From the NCBI RefSeq assembly GCF_043290135.1, contig NC_134700.1, forward strand, positions 75,322,000 to 75,385,999: 64,000 bases of DNA, read 5' to 3'. This document shows, in pieces, positions 57,193 through 64,000 of the stretch; position 1 is the stretch's first letter; each line of letters begins with the position of its first letter. Source of the DNA: Rhipicephalus microplus (taxonomy: Eukaryota > Arthropoda > Arachnida > Ixodida > Ixodidae). The notes under the pieces were generated by a model. The model ran no database searches. It worked only from the letters and a program-made list of their open reading frames with translations, and was not told the DNA's origin. Position numbers and translations under genes: made by a program.

Positions 57193-59871
57193 CCCGTTTT
57201 CAATGAGTATGACAAGAGTTTACGTATAATCAACCTAAACGCTCGTAGTGTAATAAATAAAACAGTACCTTTGGAAGTCTCCTTACTAGAACAAGACCCC
57301 CACATTGCCGTCATAACTGAAACGTGGCTACGGACTGAAATATGTGATGAGGACGTTTTCCCACCTTGTTATCAAATATTTCGTAAGGATAGGGCTTCTA
57401 GAGGAGGCGGCGTGGCTGTCCTCATTAAAAACCCGTTAGATGCTGTTCTTTTGCAAGACATCCCCGGCCTAGAATGTTTATGCGTAAAAATCACATGCTG
57501 GGGCCATAACTTTTTGCTGTGTGCCATTTATAGGCCTCCTGATGCCACCCCTGAGTATCTGGATAAACTAGAAAAACACCTGTCTCAATTCCACAAACAT
57601 AAAATACTCTTAATAGGGGACCTTAACTTACCAGGCGTTAATTGGGAACGCTTTCAATCACTTTCTGAAAACAACAATCATTTCAATAGTATACTGAGTA
57701 TAATGTTAACTCACGACCTAGTGCAGATAGTGCGGGAACCAACACGTGTTCAAGGTACTTCGAAATCAGTACTGGATTTGGTTTTTTTACCCAGACAATT
57801 ATCAGAGTGCACAGTTCAAGTTGTGGAAGGTATTTCTGATCATCTTCTTGTCAGTGTTTGCTTACACATTGTTGCTCCTATGAAATCAAATAATTCTGTG
57901 AAGCGTTCTTTCAAAGACTACTCACGTGCAGACGATGCATCCATAATAGAACATTTGGAAACATGTCTAACTGATTTCACCGACACTGATGTCATCTCAC
58001 TTTGGTGCCGTTTCAAAGATATATGTAATTTCTGTACAGATACGTTTGTACCAACCAAACATAAACTAGTTAATAGGCAGACACCATGGATGACGCGTGA
58101 AATCATCCACCTGAAGCGAAAAATAAAGAGATTAAAAAAACAATGCATATCTATCGGCAATCTAAAAGAACTAAGAGATAACCTTGCACGTGCGGTAAGC
58201 TCTTCGAAAGATCACTATTTTAAGACGGTGCTACCAAACTTTATTTCAGAAGATCCTAAAAAGTTTTGGAATTATATAAGCGAAAAAAAGAAGCCAGTGT
58301 CTCAAATTTCTATTAATGGCTCAATTGTTAATGATCCTGGTGACATCGCATGTCATTTGAATGAGTACTTCCAGAGTGTTTTTAGTAAGTCTGGTGTTTG
58401 TCCAGCCAATCACACAACATTTCATCCCTCTGATGTCAGTTTCATCTCTTACCCTGGCGTGGTTTCTATGCTATTGAACTTGAAAACGAAATCTTCATGT
58501 GGTCCTGACAACCTTCCTAACATGTTTCTGAAGCGATATGCTGAGTCTATTGCAAAGTTTCTTGTTATAATTTACCGTAATTCTTTACTTCATGGTAAAC
58601 TACCGGATGACTGGAGGGTAGCCAGAGTCGTTCCCATACACAAGAAAGGTGATCGATCTTTATTAGAAAATTATCGACCGATATCACTTACATCATCCTG
58701 TTGTAAACTTCTTGAGCACATTATCGCCAATCAAATTAATGAATTCTTAGATGAACATTCAGTTCTCTCTAATCATCAACATGGGTTTAGAAAAGGCTAC
58801 TCGACAGTTACACAATTAGTTACCGTTATTCATTCACTCGCTTCATGTTTTGATAAAAATGGTCAAATCGATGCAATATTTCTAGATTTCAGCAAAGCCT
58901 TTGATAGGGTTCCGCATGACAAACTGATCTTAAAACTCAGAAAAATCAAACTTCCGGAAATTTTAATTACATGGATTAGGAGTTATTTGACTAATCGATC
59001 CCAGTGTGTGGAAGTTAATGGGCGGCGGTCTGGCTATCTTCCGGTTGGTTCCGGGGTTCCTCAAGGGAGTGTATTAGGGCCATTGTTGTTCTTGATATAC
59101 ATTAATGATATCGTTACAGTCATTGATCCTAGCATTGAAATTAGATTGTTTGCAGATGACTGCGTGTTGTTCCATGAAATCACTTCACCTAACGATCAGC
59201 ACCTCCTTAACACTGCTCTTGCTAACATTTCCGAATGGTGTAACACATGGGACATGAAACTTAATATTGGTAAGACAGTATATCTTCGTTTCTCTCGCAG
59301 AAAAGCTCCACTTTCCTTTGAATATAGGCTAGGCTCATTACCATTGCATGAGGAAACGGCATACAAGTACTTAGGTGTAACTCTTACTAATACTTTGTCG
59401 TGGAATACACATATAAATAGCATTTGTTCTTCTGCATACCGCAAGTTATATTTTTTAAGACATAAGCTCAAACAGTCTCCTCCAGCTGTTAAATTACTTG
59501 CTTATAACACACTAATTAGGCCAAAACTCGAATATGCATGTGTAGTATGGGACCCCTTTACTAAAACCAACATTAATCACCTAGAAAATGTGCAAAGAAA
59601 AGCAGTCAGGTTTATTTATTCCAAATTTTCACCGTATGACTCACCCACTGAACTGATGCAGGCTAACAACATTCCATACCTTGCACTGAGACGGAAAGCT
59701 GCACGTTTGGAATTTCTTTACCTCCTTTGGAATCATAAACTAGCGATTAACCCCTCACCATATCTTTCATCTTCTACATCAAGACTTACTCGCCACCATC
59801 ATCCTAATTCTTTGACACCTTATTTTTCGAGAACAGATTTATTCAAATTTTCTTTTTTCCCCGCACCGTAA
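57193..59871 (+). CDS. Element B ORF2: endonuclease and reverse transcriptase
   Basis: In frame directly after the ORF1 TGA. Endonuclease: LRIINLNARSVINK within ten codons of the stop, VITETWLRTE, RGGGVAVLIKN, AIYRPPDATPE, LIGDLNLPGVNW, SVLDLVFLP and ISDHLLVSV. Reverse transcriptase: [59 protein letters not shown] at 59149-59160 and YKYLGVTLTNTLSWNTHI, then the C-terminal region. 893 codons without interruption. There is no in-frame ATG until deep in the endonuclease (SIMLTHDL, near 57700); TTG at 57271 is not preceded by anything start-like. Near the end the frame reads FKFSFFPAP and stops; one missing base in a C run replaces the usual PRTVxxWN-type end. Confidence 0.92.
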   Translation, partial: PVFNEYDKSLRIINLNARSVINKTVPLEVSLLEQDPHIAVITETWLRTEICDEDVFPPCYQIFRKDRASRGGGVAVLIKNPLDAVLLQDIPGLECLCVKITCWGHNFLLCAIYRPPDATPEYLDKLEKHLSQFHKHKILLIGDLNLPGVNWERFQSLSENNNHFNSILSIMLTHDLVQIVREPTRVQGTSKSVLDLVFLPRQLSECTVQVVEGISDHLLVSVCLHIVAPMKSNNSVKRSFKDYSRADDASIIEHLETCLTDFTDTDVISLWCRFKDICNFCTDTFVPTKHKLVNRQTPWMTREIIHLKRKIKRLKKQCISIGNLKELRDNLARAVSSSKDHYFKTVLPNFISEDPKKFWNYISEKKKPVSQISINGSIVNDPGDIACHLNEYFQSVFSKSGVCPANHTTFHPSDVSFISYPGVVSMLLNLKTKSSCGPDNLPNMFLKRYAESIAKFLVIIYRNSLLHGKLPDDWRVARVVPIHKKGDRSLLENYRPISLTSSCCKLLEHIIANQINEFLDEHSVLSNHQHGFRKGYSTVTQLVTVIHSLASCFDKNGQIDAIFLDFSKAFDRVPHDKLILKLRKIKLPEILITWIRSYLTNRSQCVEVNGRRSGYLPVGSGVPQGSVLGPLLFLIYINDIVTVIDPSIEIRLFADDCVLFHEITSPNDQHLLNTALANISEWCNTWDMKLNIGKTVYLRFSRRKAPLSFEYRLGSLPLHEETAYKYLGVTLTNTLSWNTHINSICSSAYRKLYFLRHKLKQSPPAVKLLAYNTLIRPKLEYACVVWDPFTKTNINHLENVQRKAVRFIYSKFSPYDSPTELMQANNIPYLALRRKAARLEFLYLLWNHKLAINPSPYLSSSTSRLTRHHHPNSLTPYFSRTDLFKFSFFPAP

Positions 59872-59968
59872 CAGACTGGAATGATTCATTGTAGCATTTA
59901 AGCGCATTGGGATCATTGCTCATTGCTAATTGCATGACTATACTTGTTTGCTCCGTTTTGTTGTTGTT

Positions 59969-61172
59969 TTATTCTTCCCCCACCCTGCTTGGATCTGTAC
60001 AAGGTCTGCAGTATTGAATAAAGAAAGAAATTGTTTTCCAAAATTGCTTAGGATTTTTTCGGAGCATATCAGGTAAGGTAGAAGAATAGAAAGAACGCTT
60101 GGCTTTAGCTGCGAGAGAATCAAAAAGCTTTTCTGTTGTCTTGTATTTGTCCCACGCGTACTGGGTGTCTGAATGCTTAGCGGAGCGGAACTGGCGCTTC
60201 TTTTTATTTTTAAGACGTTTTAGTGAGGCGTTGAACCATGGGGATGTTGACCTTATGGTTAAGGTGACGGTGGGAACGTGAACCTTTATCAGGTGCTGTA
60301 GTTTGGTTTTAAATAGGTGCCAGTTTGTTTCCACAGTGCGCATAAAAAATCGGTTAGAAAGGATTCAGAGAAAGCTGTTAGTTCATCGTTTATAGCACTG
60401 TAGTTGCCCTTAACGTATAATGTGATTGTTCTCTTATTTTCTTGGGATTAGGTAAGTAGCACTGAAAGGTTGTCTGAAGAACAGAGTGATCGCTAATGGC
60501 AGATAATTATGACACTGTACTAAAATTATCAGGGTGAGACGTAAGCAATAGGTCTAGAATGTTGGAGGAGTGTTCTGTTTGTCGAGTAGGTTTAGAGATA
60601 AGTTGTGATAAGCCGAATGTTAAATAAGAGTTTAAGAAGTCACTTTCAGCGTTGTGTTTTGATGCAGTTAGTGCTACATTTGACCATGTTATTCCGAGGA
60701 AATTGAAGTCACCAAATAAAATAAGTGGGGCGTTTGGAAATGCAGTTGTGACAGAATAAATGGCATCATGGAAATGTTTTGTGAAAGACGTATCGGCTTC
60801 AGGTGGGCGGTAACACACTCCGATTACAACAGGTGGATTAGACGCTTGGCAATGCACAAAAAAGATTTCTAAGGGAGAGGGTACATCAACTATGGAGCAC
60901 TGAACACTGTTATGGGCAGCCATCATGACACCACCACCACGTTTATTTTCTCGGTCGCGCCGAAAAATTACAAAATCAGGGAAACAGCACTGTAGTTCGG
61001 TGTTGGAAATGGATGAATTTAGCCAAGTTTCGGTTAGAACTATAAAATTGCAGTCAGTGGTATCTGTTATGTGTGAAAGTGAGTCGCGTTTGGGCAGGAT
61101 ACTTCTTATGTTCGTATATACGAAAGACAGAGCTGTACGTGGAAATTCTCGCTGAGAAGAGTCATGTGATTG
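59969..61172 (-). pseudogene. Element A ORF2, endonuclease and pre-RT part (few lesions)
   Basis: Continues in the ORF1 frame directly after TAG: FVYTNIRSILPKRDS, IVLTETWLNSS, ENKRGGGVMMAAHNS, IGVCYRPPEADTS, LILFGDFNFLGITW and ILDLLLTSHPDN. A stop at about 60509-60507 and a frameshift near 60390-60340 break the end of the domain. From 60343 the pre-RT part (HVPTVTLTIRSTSPWFNASL, DMLRKNPKQFWKTI) is open up to the insertion point of B at 60031. The first in-frame ATG lies after the ETW motif. Confidence 0.87.
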
Positions 61173-61175
61173 CTA
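61164..61175 (-). promoter_or_regulatory. Putative stop-codon readthrough site TAG CAA TCA
   Basis: The ORF1 stop TAG is followed by CAA TCA CAT, matching the UAG-CAR-YYA context first defined in plant RNA viruses. The frame after it is open and encodes the endonuclease with no ATG before its first motifs. Function is inferred. Confidence 0.55.
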
Positions 61176-62003
61176 CCGTGGCTGTCGAATGACCTTCTGC
61201 TCAGTAGAATCAAAAAGGTAAGTAGTTTTATCGAGTATAAGCTTATCATAACGGAGCTTGAAAGGCTTGCGTTGAGTTTTACCGAATTCGACTAGCTTTT
61301 TGCGGGCAAGGCGAGTAGCTGGCGAGAAATCTGCTGTAATCCTGTAGTTGGTGCCCTTGAGTCGCGCGCTTCTTGATAATACGCCCTCCTTATCTTTGAA
61401 ATGGGAAAATGGGACAATAATGGGTCGATTGTTATTTGGTCGAAAGCGGCCAATTCTGTGAGCACACTCTATGTCTGTTGGTTGCAGAGAATTTTCAAGG
61501 CTCCCGCTGCAGAAATCGATTATTAACTTCTCCAATTGCTCCAATGTTTCATGTTCATTGTCTTTTAGCCCAAAGAACACTAGATTTGAGCATCTAGCCC
61601 TATCTTCGGAGTCGTTTAGTCTGGTAGCCAAATTTGCAAACATCTTCGTGCTCTGCTCTGCCATGCCTCGAACTTCATGGATTTGTTCTTTGACTAAGGC
61701 GATCGAAGAACAAACGCCCTCTATTTCCCCTAGTCTTTTCTTTATATCGTCGAGAGCTTTGTCATTTTCTGATAATTTTAAGTGGATTGATTTCATTTCA
61801 TCTAAGAGTGTTGCTTGTCCACTCTGAATTGCGCTCAGCACTGACATTATGTCATCAGATGGCTGTGATGAAGCGGATCGAGTGGTGGGACCGGGGTTTT
61901 CCTCAATATCACCTGGTAGAAGCAAGAGGTTAAGAATAACATGAGTACACTCACAAATCATGGCCTTGCAACACCGTGGGCTTGGCAGCACGACTAATGC
62001 CAT
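61173..62003 (-). CDS. Element A leader-2A-ORF1 protein (L1-type ORF1), ends at TAG
   Basis: ATG at 62003 opens a 39-residue leader, MALVVLPSPRCCKAM then a hydrophobic HVILNLLLLP and GDIEENPGP. The ORF1 protein of about 238 residues follows: Ser/Thr-rich start, coiled coil (about 61840-61640, with LDEMKSIHLKLSEN), RRM-like core (CSNLVFFGLKDNE; ECAHRIGRFRPNNNRPII) and CTD (RYDKLILDKTTYLFD), as in L1-type ORF1 proteins that coat RNA. The frame ends at TAG 61175-61173 and goes on open into ORF2. Upstream the frame stays open through the 5' UTR into the RNase H remnant, so an alternative ATG within the 5' UTR (SMSATPHAHAIRL at about 62090) cannot be excluded; I chose 62003 because leader similarity to the 18-kb copy starts there. 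Confidence 0.85.
   Translation of the reverse strand: MALVVLPSPRCCKAMICECTHVILNLLLLPGDIEENPGPTTRSASSQPSDDIMSVLSAIQSGQATLLDEMKSIHLKLSENDKALDDIKKRLGEIEGVCSSIALVKEQIHEVRGMAEQSTKMFANLATRLNDSEDRARCSNLVFFGLKDNEHETLEQLEKLIIDFCSGSLENSLQPTDIECAHRIGRFRPNNNRPIIVPFSHFKDKEGVLSRSARLKGTNYRITADFSPATRLARKKLVEFGKTQRKPFKLRYDKLILDKTTYLFDSTEQKVIRQPR
61887..61913 (-). other. 2A ribosome-skipping motif GDIEENPGP
   Basis: Nine codons G-D-I-E-E-N-P-G-P with all consensus residues, after a leucine-rich stretch. Skipping at the last Gly-Pro would separate the leader from ORF1. Confidence 0.9.
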
Positions 62004-62045
62004 GTATCGGGTACGGCGGGTGAAGAGAGAATATGAACATGTTAC

Positions 62046-62475
62046 CTGCACGAAAGGCAAGCGGATCGCGTGAGCGTGAGGCGTTGCTGACATGCTGCCA
62101 AGCTTACTGGAAGCAGGTGACGTTTTGTCAGGCCTTATATAGTGCTGCTGTGACGTCAGAGTGGTCGACGTAGCGGTGAAGCATACATAGAAGGAAAGGG
62201 CATGAGGCAGCTGAGCCATGACGTAGGCAGGGGTGTGCCTGCGAAGATCATCATGCACACGCCACTCGTTTTCGGAGCCAGGATCTCGTTGAACGAAGAC
62301 TGTCGTAGTTGAAGGATGGAGCAGATGGTGGCCCATGAACATCGAGTCTCCATCGGCTACGCAGGGCGGCCCATGGAAGGATGTCAGCAGGCACATCAGG
62401 GTGAGTGACTGCACGAAAGGCAAGCGGATCGCGTGAGCGTGAGGCGTTGCTGACATGCTGCCAAGCCCACTGGCT
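62046..62475 (-). promoter_or_regulatory. Element A tandem 5' UTR units (363-bp period)
   Basis: CTGCACGAAAGGCAAGCGGA on the plus strand starts at 62046 and again at 62409, and the match runs about 62 bp to the cut 5' end. So one full unit of 363 bp is followed by a partial second one. Such repeated 5' units act as promoters in mouse L1; here it is inference. The unit length is a multiple of three, and the ORF1 frame is open through both. Confidence 0.75.
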
Positions 62476-62490
62476 TGGCAGCATGTCAGC
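62449..62490. repeat. Perfect hairpin at the 5' end of element A
   Basis: 19-bp arms (62449-62467 GCTGACATGCTGCCAAGCC and 62472-62490) with a 4-base loop CACT. The inner arm is part of the 5' UTR unit; the outer arm is its inverted copy and abuts the I-like sequence. Confidence 0.95.
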
Positions 62491-63225
62491 CATGTTATGA
62501 GAACCGGACTCTTGAGCATTAAATGAAAGGAGTTCTCAGAAAATTCTTCATTTTTTCTTTGTAAAGAGGGGCACCTCCAGAGCGTGTGGTTAAAATCACT
62601 GCGATTCTGGCAGTCAGGACAAAGTTCTGAAATATCGGAGTAATGGCTGTAGGTTATGAGGCCAGGGTATGTTCCCGTCTGAAGCATGCGAAGAGAGATT
62701 GCCTGTGGCCTAGACAACTTTTCGTGTGGCAATGGAAATGACCTACGGCCTAATTGATAATGATTCGTGATCTCGTTGAAGGTAGTCAAAATGTCCCTAA
62801 AATGAAGGCTGGTGGCTGACTCCTCTGTCTGAGAAGCACAAGTCCCGGCGCGGTAAGTGAAGCCTCGCGCCTTGGAGTGGGCTAGCTCGTTGACATTGGG
62901 AAGGCCTCCAACCCTCAAGCCAAGGTGAGCAGGAAACCAAATAATTGTGTGGTGGGTGAGTTCCTTGTGAGCGAGAATTCTCAAAACTTCCTTGCAAACG
63001 GAACCAGAAGCGAAGGCCCTAGCAGCGGATTTAGACTCCGTATAAATATCAGTCGTTTGTGAATCAAGGAGTGCTAGTGCAATGGCCATCTGTTCTGCTT
63101 TGTAAGAAGAAGGGGTTCGAACCGACGCCGAGGATAAAATCTGACCCTCAGTATCCACGGATACTACCGCAAAGCGAGCGGAAATGCCATACTGGGTGGC
63201 ATCAACAAAGCATGAAACAGACGAT
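62491..63225 (-). pseudogene. I-like RNase H and zinc region (remnant)
   Basis: Starts near SCFVDATQYGISA (first Asp), then SYKAEQMAIALALLD (Glu) and IYTESKSAARAF, where the second catalytic Asp is replaced by Glu, and IIWFPAHLG with LAHSKAR where Asp is expected. So two catalytic positions are changed. The zinc motif CPDCQNRSDFNHTLWRC is intact. The frame ends at VLITW, where the 5' end of element A begins. The 5' part of the I-like element is missing to the right. Confidence 0.85.
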
Positions 63226-63230
63226 TGTTT

Positions 63231-63534
63231 GTGAGCTTGTTAGGAATTTTCATTTTTTGAGTTGCTTGTACCCTCAACGTTTGATTTTAAGGCGTGTTGA
63301 CAGGTGCTTTAAGTCGTTATGTCTATTGTATTTAGCTTGTGGCTCATGACCTTGTACACTGATTTACTGTTTGTGTTAAAAGTGTTTCCCAACCCTGCGC
63401 ATCTAACTGTCATTGACTACATCGCAATTTCTAGGCCGTTATTTGTATAGGCCTCGAGAGCTTGTATGGTGGCGCTGCGCTGCTAGTACAACCAGCGCCG
63501 CGAGTAGCGGCCGCACGTGTGAACCTGTCACGAC
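63231..63534. other. Flank before the candidate exon
   Basis: No motif beyond a GC-rich rise at 63465-63520, including a CACGTG-containing segment, possibly promoter-proximal to the exon at 63535. Confidence 0.35.
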
Positions 63535-63792
63535 ATGTTGAAGCAATGGCAACGCGGCAGTGAAGCAATGGCAACGCGGAACAAGCAGCGTGTGTTATTC
63601 TGTGGATTCCGCAGGATTGAAAACGTGGATGATTACTTCAAAAGAAACAGTCTTCGTCGAGGCATTGATTTTTACGCCAGCAACCACGTATACGGCGTCA
63701 AGGAAGAGATTATATCTGCAAATGGGCCCGCCGACGTTATCGGAAAATGTGTTGCTCAAATGAAGAGTCTAGACTACGATGTGCGCCTACAG
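63535..63792 (+). CDS. Candidate first coding exon of an unrecognised host gene
   Basis: ATG at 63535, or more likely one of the two further in-frame ATGs soon after (for example 63568, MATRNKQRVLFCGF). The 86-codon open frame reads RIENVDDYFKRNSLRRGIDF, then YGVKEEIISANGP and CVAQMKSLDYDVRLQ, and ends at a strong donor CAG|GTAAGC (63790-63798). The composition is protein-like and unlike the surrounding transposons. An 18-bp direct repeat (GAAGCAATGGCAACGCGG at 63540 and 63562) duplicates the start region. I do not recognise the family; downstream exons would lie beyond the window. Confidence 0.5.
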
Positions 63793-64000
63793 GTAAGCAA
63801 TGTTTAATCAAGATCTTGTATTACTTACGTATCGGATTTACGTAAATACATTTACATATCGCATCTACGTGTTGCATGCGCCTCGGAGCGACGGAGATGG
63901 GCCGGCTCGTTTCACCTCCTCTTCAAGGATGTGCTGAGGGGAGGGGGTCTTAACAATTTGAACTTTATACGTGACGTGACAGTGACGGCGAAATCCCGTC
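63793..64000 (+). other. Putative first intron, start
   Basis: Follows the donor at 63793. No other feature seen. Confidence 0.4.

Larger units (their letters stand above)
56460..60030 (+). mobile_element. Element B: 2A-type non-LTR retrotransposon inserted in element A
   Basis: A 3.57-kb plus-strand element, cut at its 5' end just at the 2A motif, with ORF1, in-frame TGA, ORF2, 3' UTR and a short GAATAAAGAAAGAAA end. It lies inside the pre-RT part of element A; AAT is present at both junctions (56457-56459 and 60029-60031), a possible 3-bp duplication. It is the youngest layer of the nest and nearly intact. Confidence 0.92.
54714..62490 (-). mobile_element. Element A: 2A-bearing non-LTR retrotransposon, full length, split by element B
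   Basis: About 4.2 kb of own sequence on the minus strand: 5' hairpin, tandem 5' UTR units, leader with 2A, ORF1, in-frame TAG, ORF2 endonuclease (to 60031), then after element B the reverse transcriptase (56459 to 54791) and a tail of AAAT units (plus strand TTTA at 54714-54738). Taking B out restores the frame exactly at the joint (K-T-I-T-P). ORF2 carries a few lesions, ORF1 none. Confidence 0.92.
54571..63230 (-). mobile_element. I-like retrotransposon 3' remnant, split by element A
   Basis: The minus-strand remnant covers RNase H and C-terminal region at 62491-63225. After the large insertion it continues at 54571-54713 with QLKAVQKAHDAAVRLGLPVP, the usual last segment of I-like ORF2, a stop, and a short 3' end with CATCCATCC at 54571. 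About ten codons expected between the two halves are missing, so the insertion of element A probably removed a few dozen bases of target. Confidence 0.8.

Noticed and set aside
61173..63158. A genuine fused RNase H-ORF1 gene
   Set aside because: The two halves belong to different families and meet at the 5' end of element A, with a 5' UTR between them. Kept only as a finding about an accidental fusion.

Overview
The window looks like a piece of a hard-tick (ixodid) nuclear genome. The evidence is four copies of a tRNA-headed SINE of the type known from ixodid ticks (Ruka-like), a transposon repertoire of CR1/L2-like, I-like, RTE-like and Ty3/gypsy-like elements plus DNA-transposon remains, AT-rich non-coding DNA with spliceosomal introns, and no compact operon-like coding. 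The organism call is an inference from repeat content. Almost everything recognisable is mobile DNA; only one candidate first exon (63535-63792) and one decayed multi-exon gene (43453-47093) look host-encoded.

Layout. 1-1752: 3' part of a CR1-like retrotransposon. 1794-6192: TA microsatellites and gene-poor DNA. 6193-11414: decayed gypsy-like LTR element on the minus strand with both LTRs. 13815-18060: a CR1/L2 C-terminal scrap, then a nearly full-length but inactivated minus-strand non-LTR element with a 2A peptide. 18836-20375: tandem repeat and a Harbinger-type transposase fossil. 21000-27823: plus-strand CR1/L2-like element, interrupted by a 110-bp foldback element and by a 3.67-kb TIR element flanked by CAG/CAG. 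29155-36366: gypsy-like element split by a 4.7-kb CR1-like element with PHD-finger ORF1 and tandem 5' repeats. 37208-42540: L2-like scrap, a SINE, and an RTE-like element split by another SINE. 43453-47093: Myb/SANT-like pseudogene that kept its introns. 47696-52935: I-like element with 13-bp target duplications. 53293-53902: two minus-strand SINEs. 54571-63230: a three-level nest, in which element B (plus, 56460-60030) lies in element A (minus, 54714-62490), which lies in an I-like remnant.

The most interesting system is the 2A-bearing non-LTR group (14112-18060, element A, element B). It seems to use one reading frame for everything: a short hydrophobic leader ending in a virus-like 2A ribosome-skipping motif, an L1-type ORF1 protein, and endonuclease plus reverse transcriptase. 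In A and B a single in-frame stop separates ORF1 from ORF2, and ORF2 has no in-frame ATG ahead of its first endonuclease motifs. In A the stop is TAG CAA TCA, matching the UAG-CAR-YYA readthrough consensus. In the third copy the frame runs through with no stop. This suggests ribosome skipping after the leader and stop-codon readthrough to make ORF2. A also carries tandem 363-bp 5' UTR units and a perfect hairpin at its 5' end.
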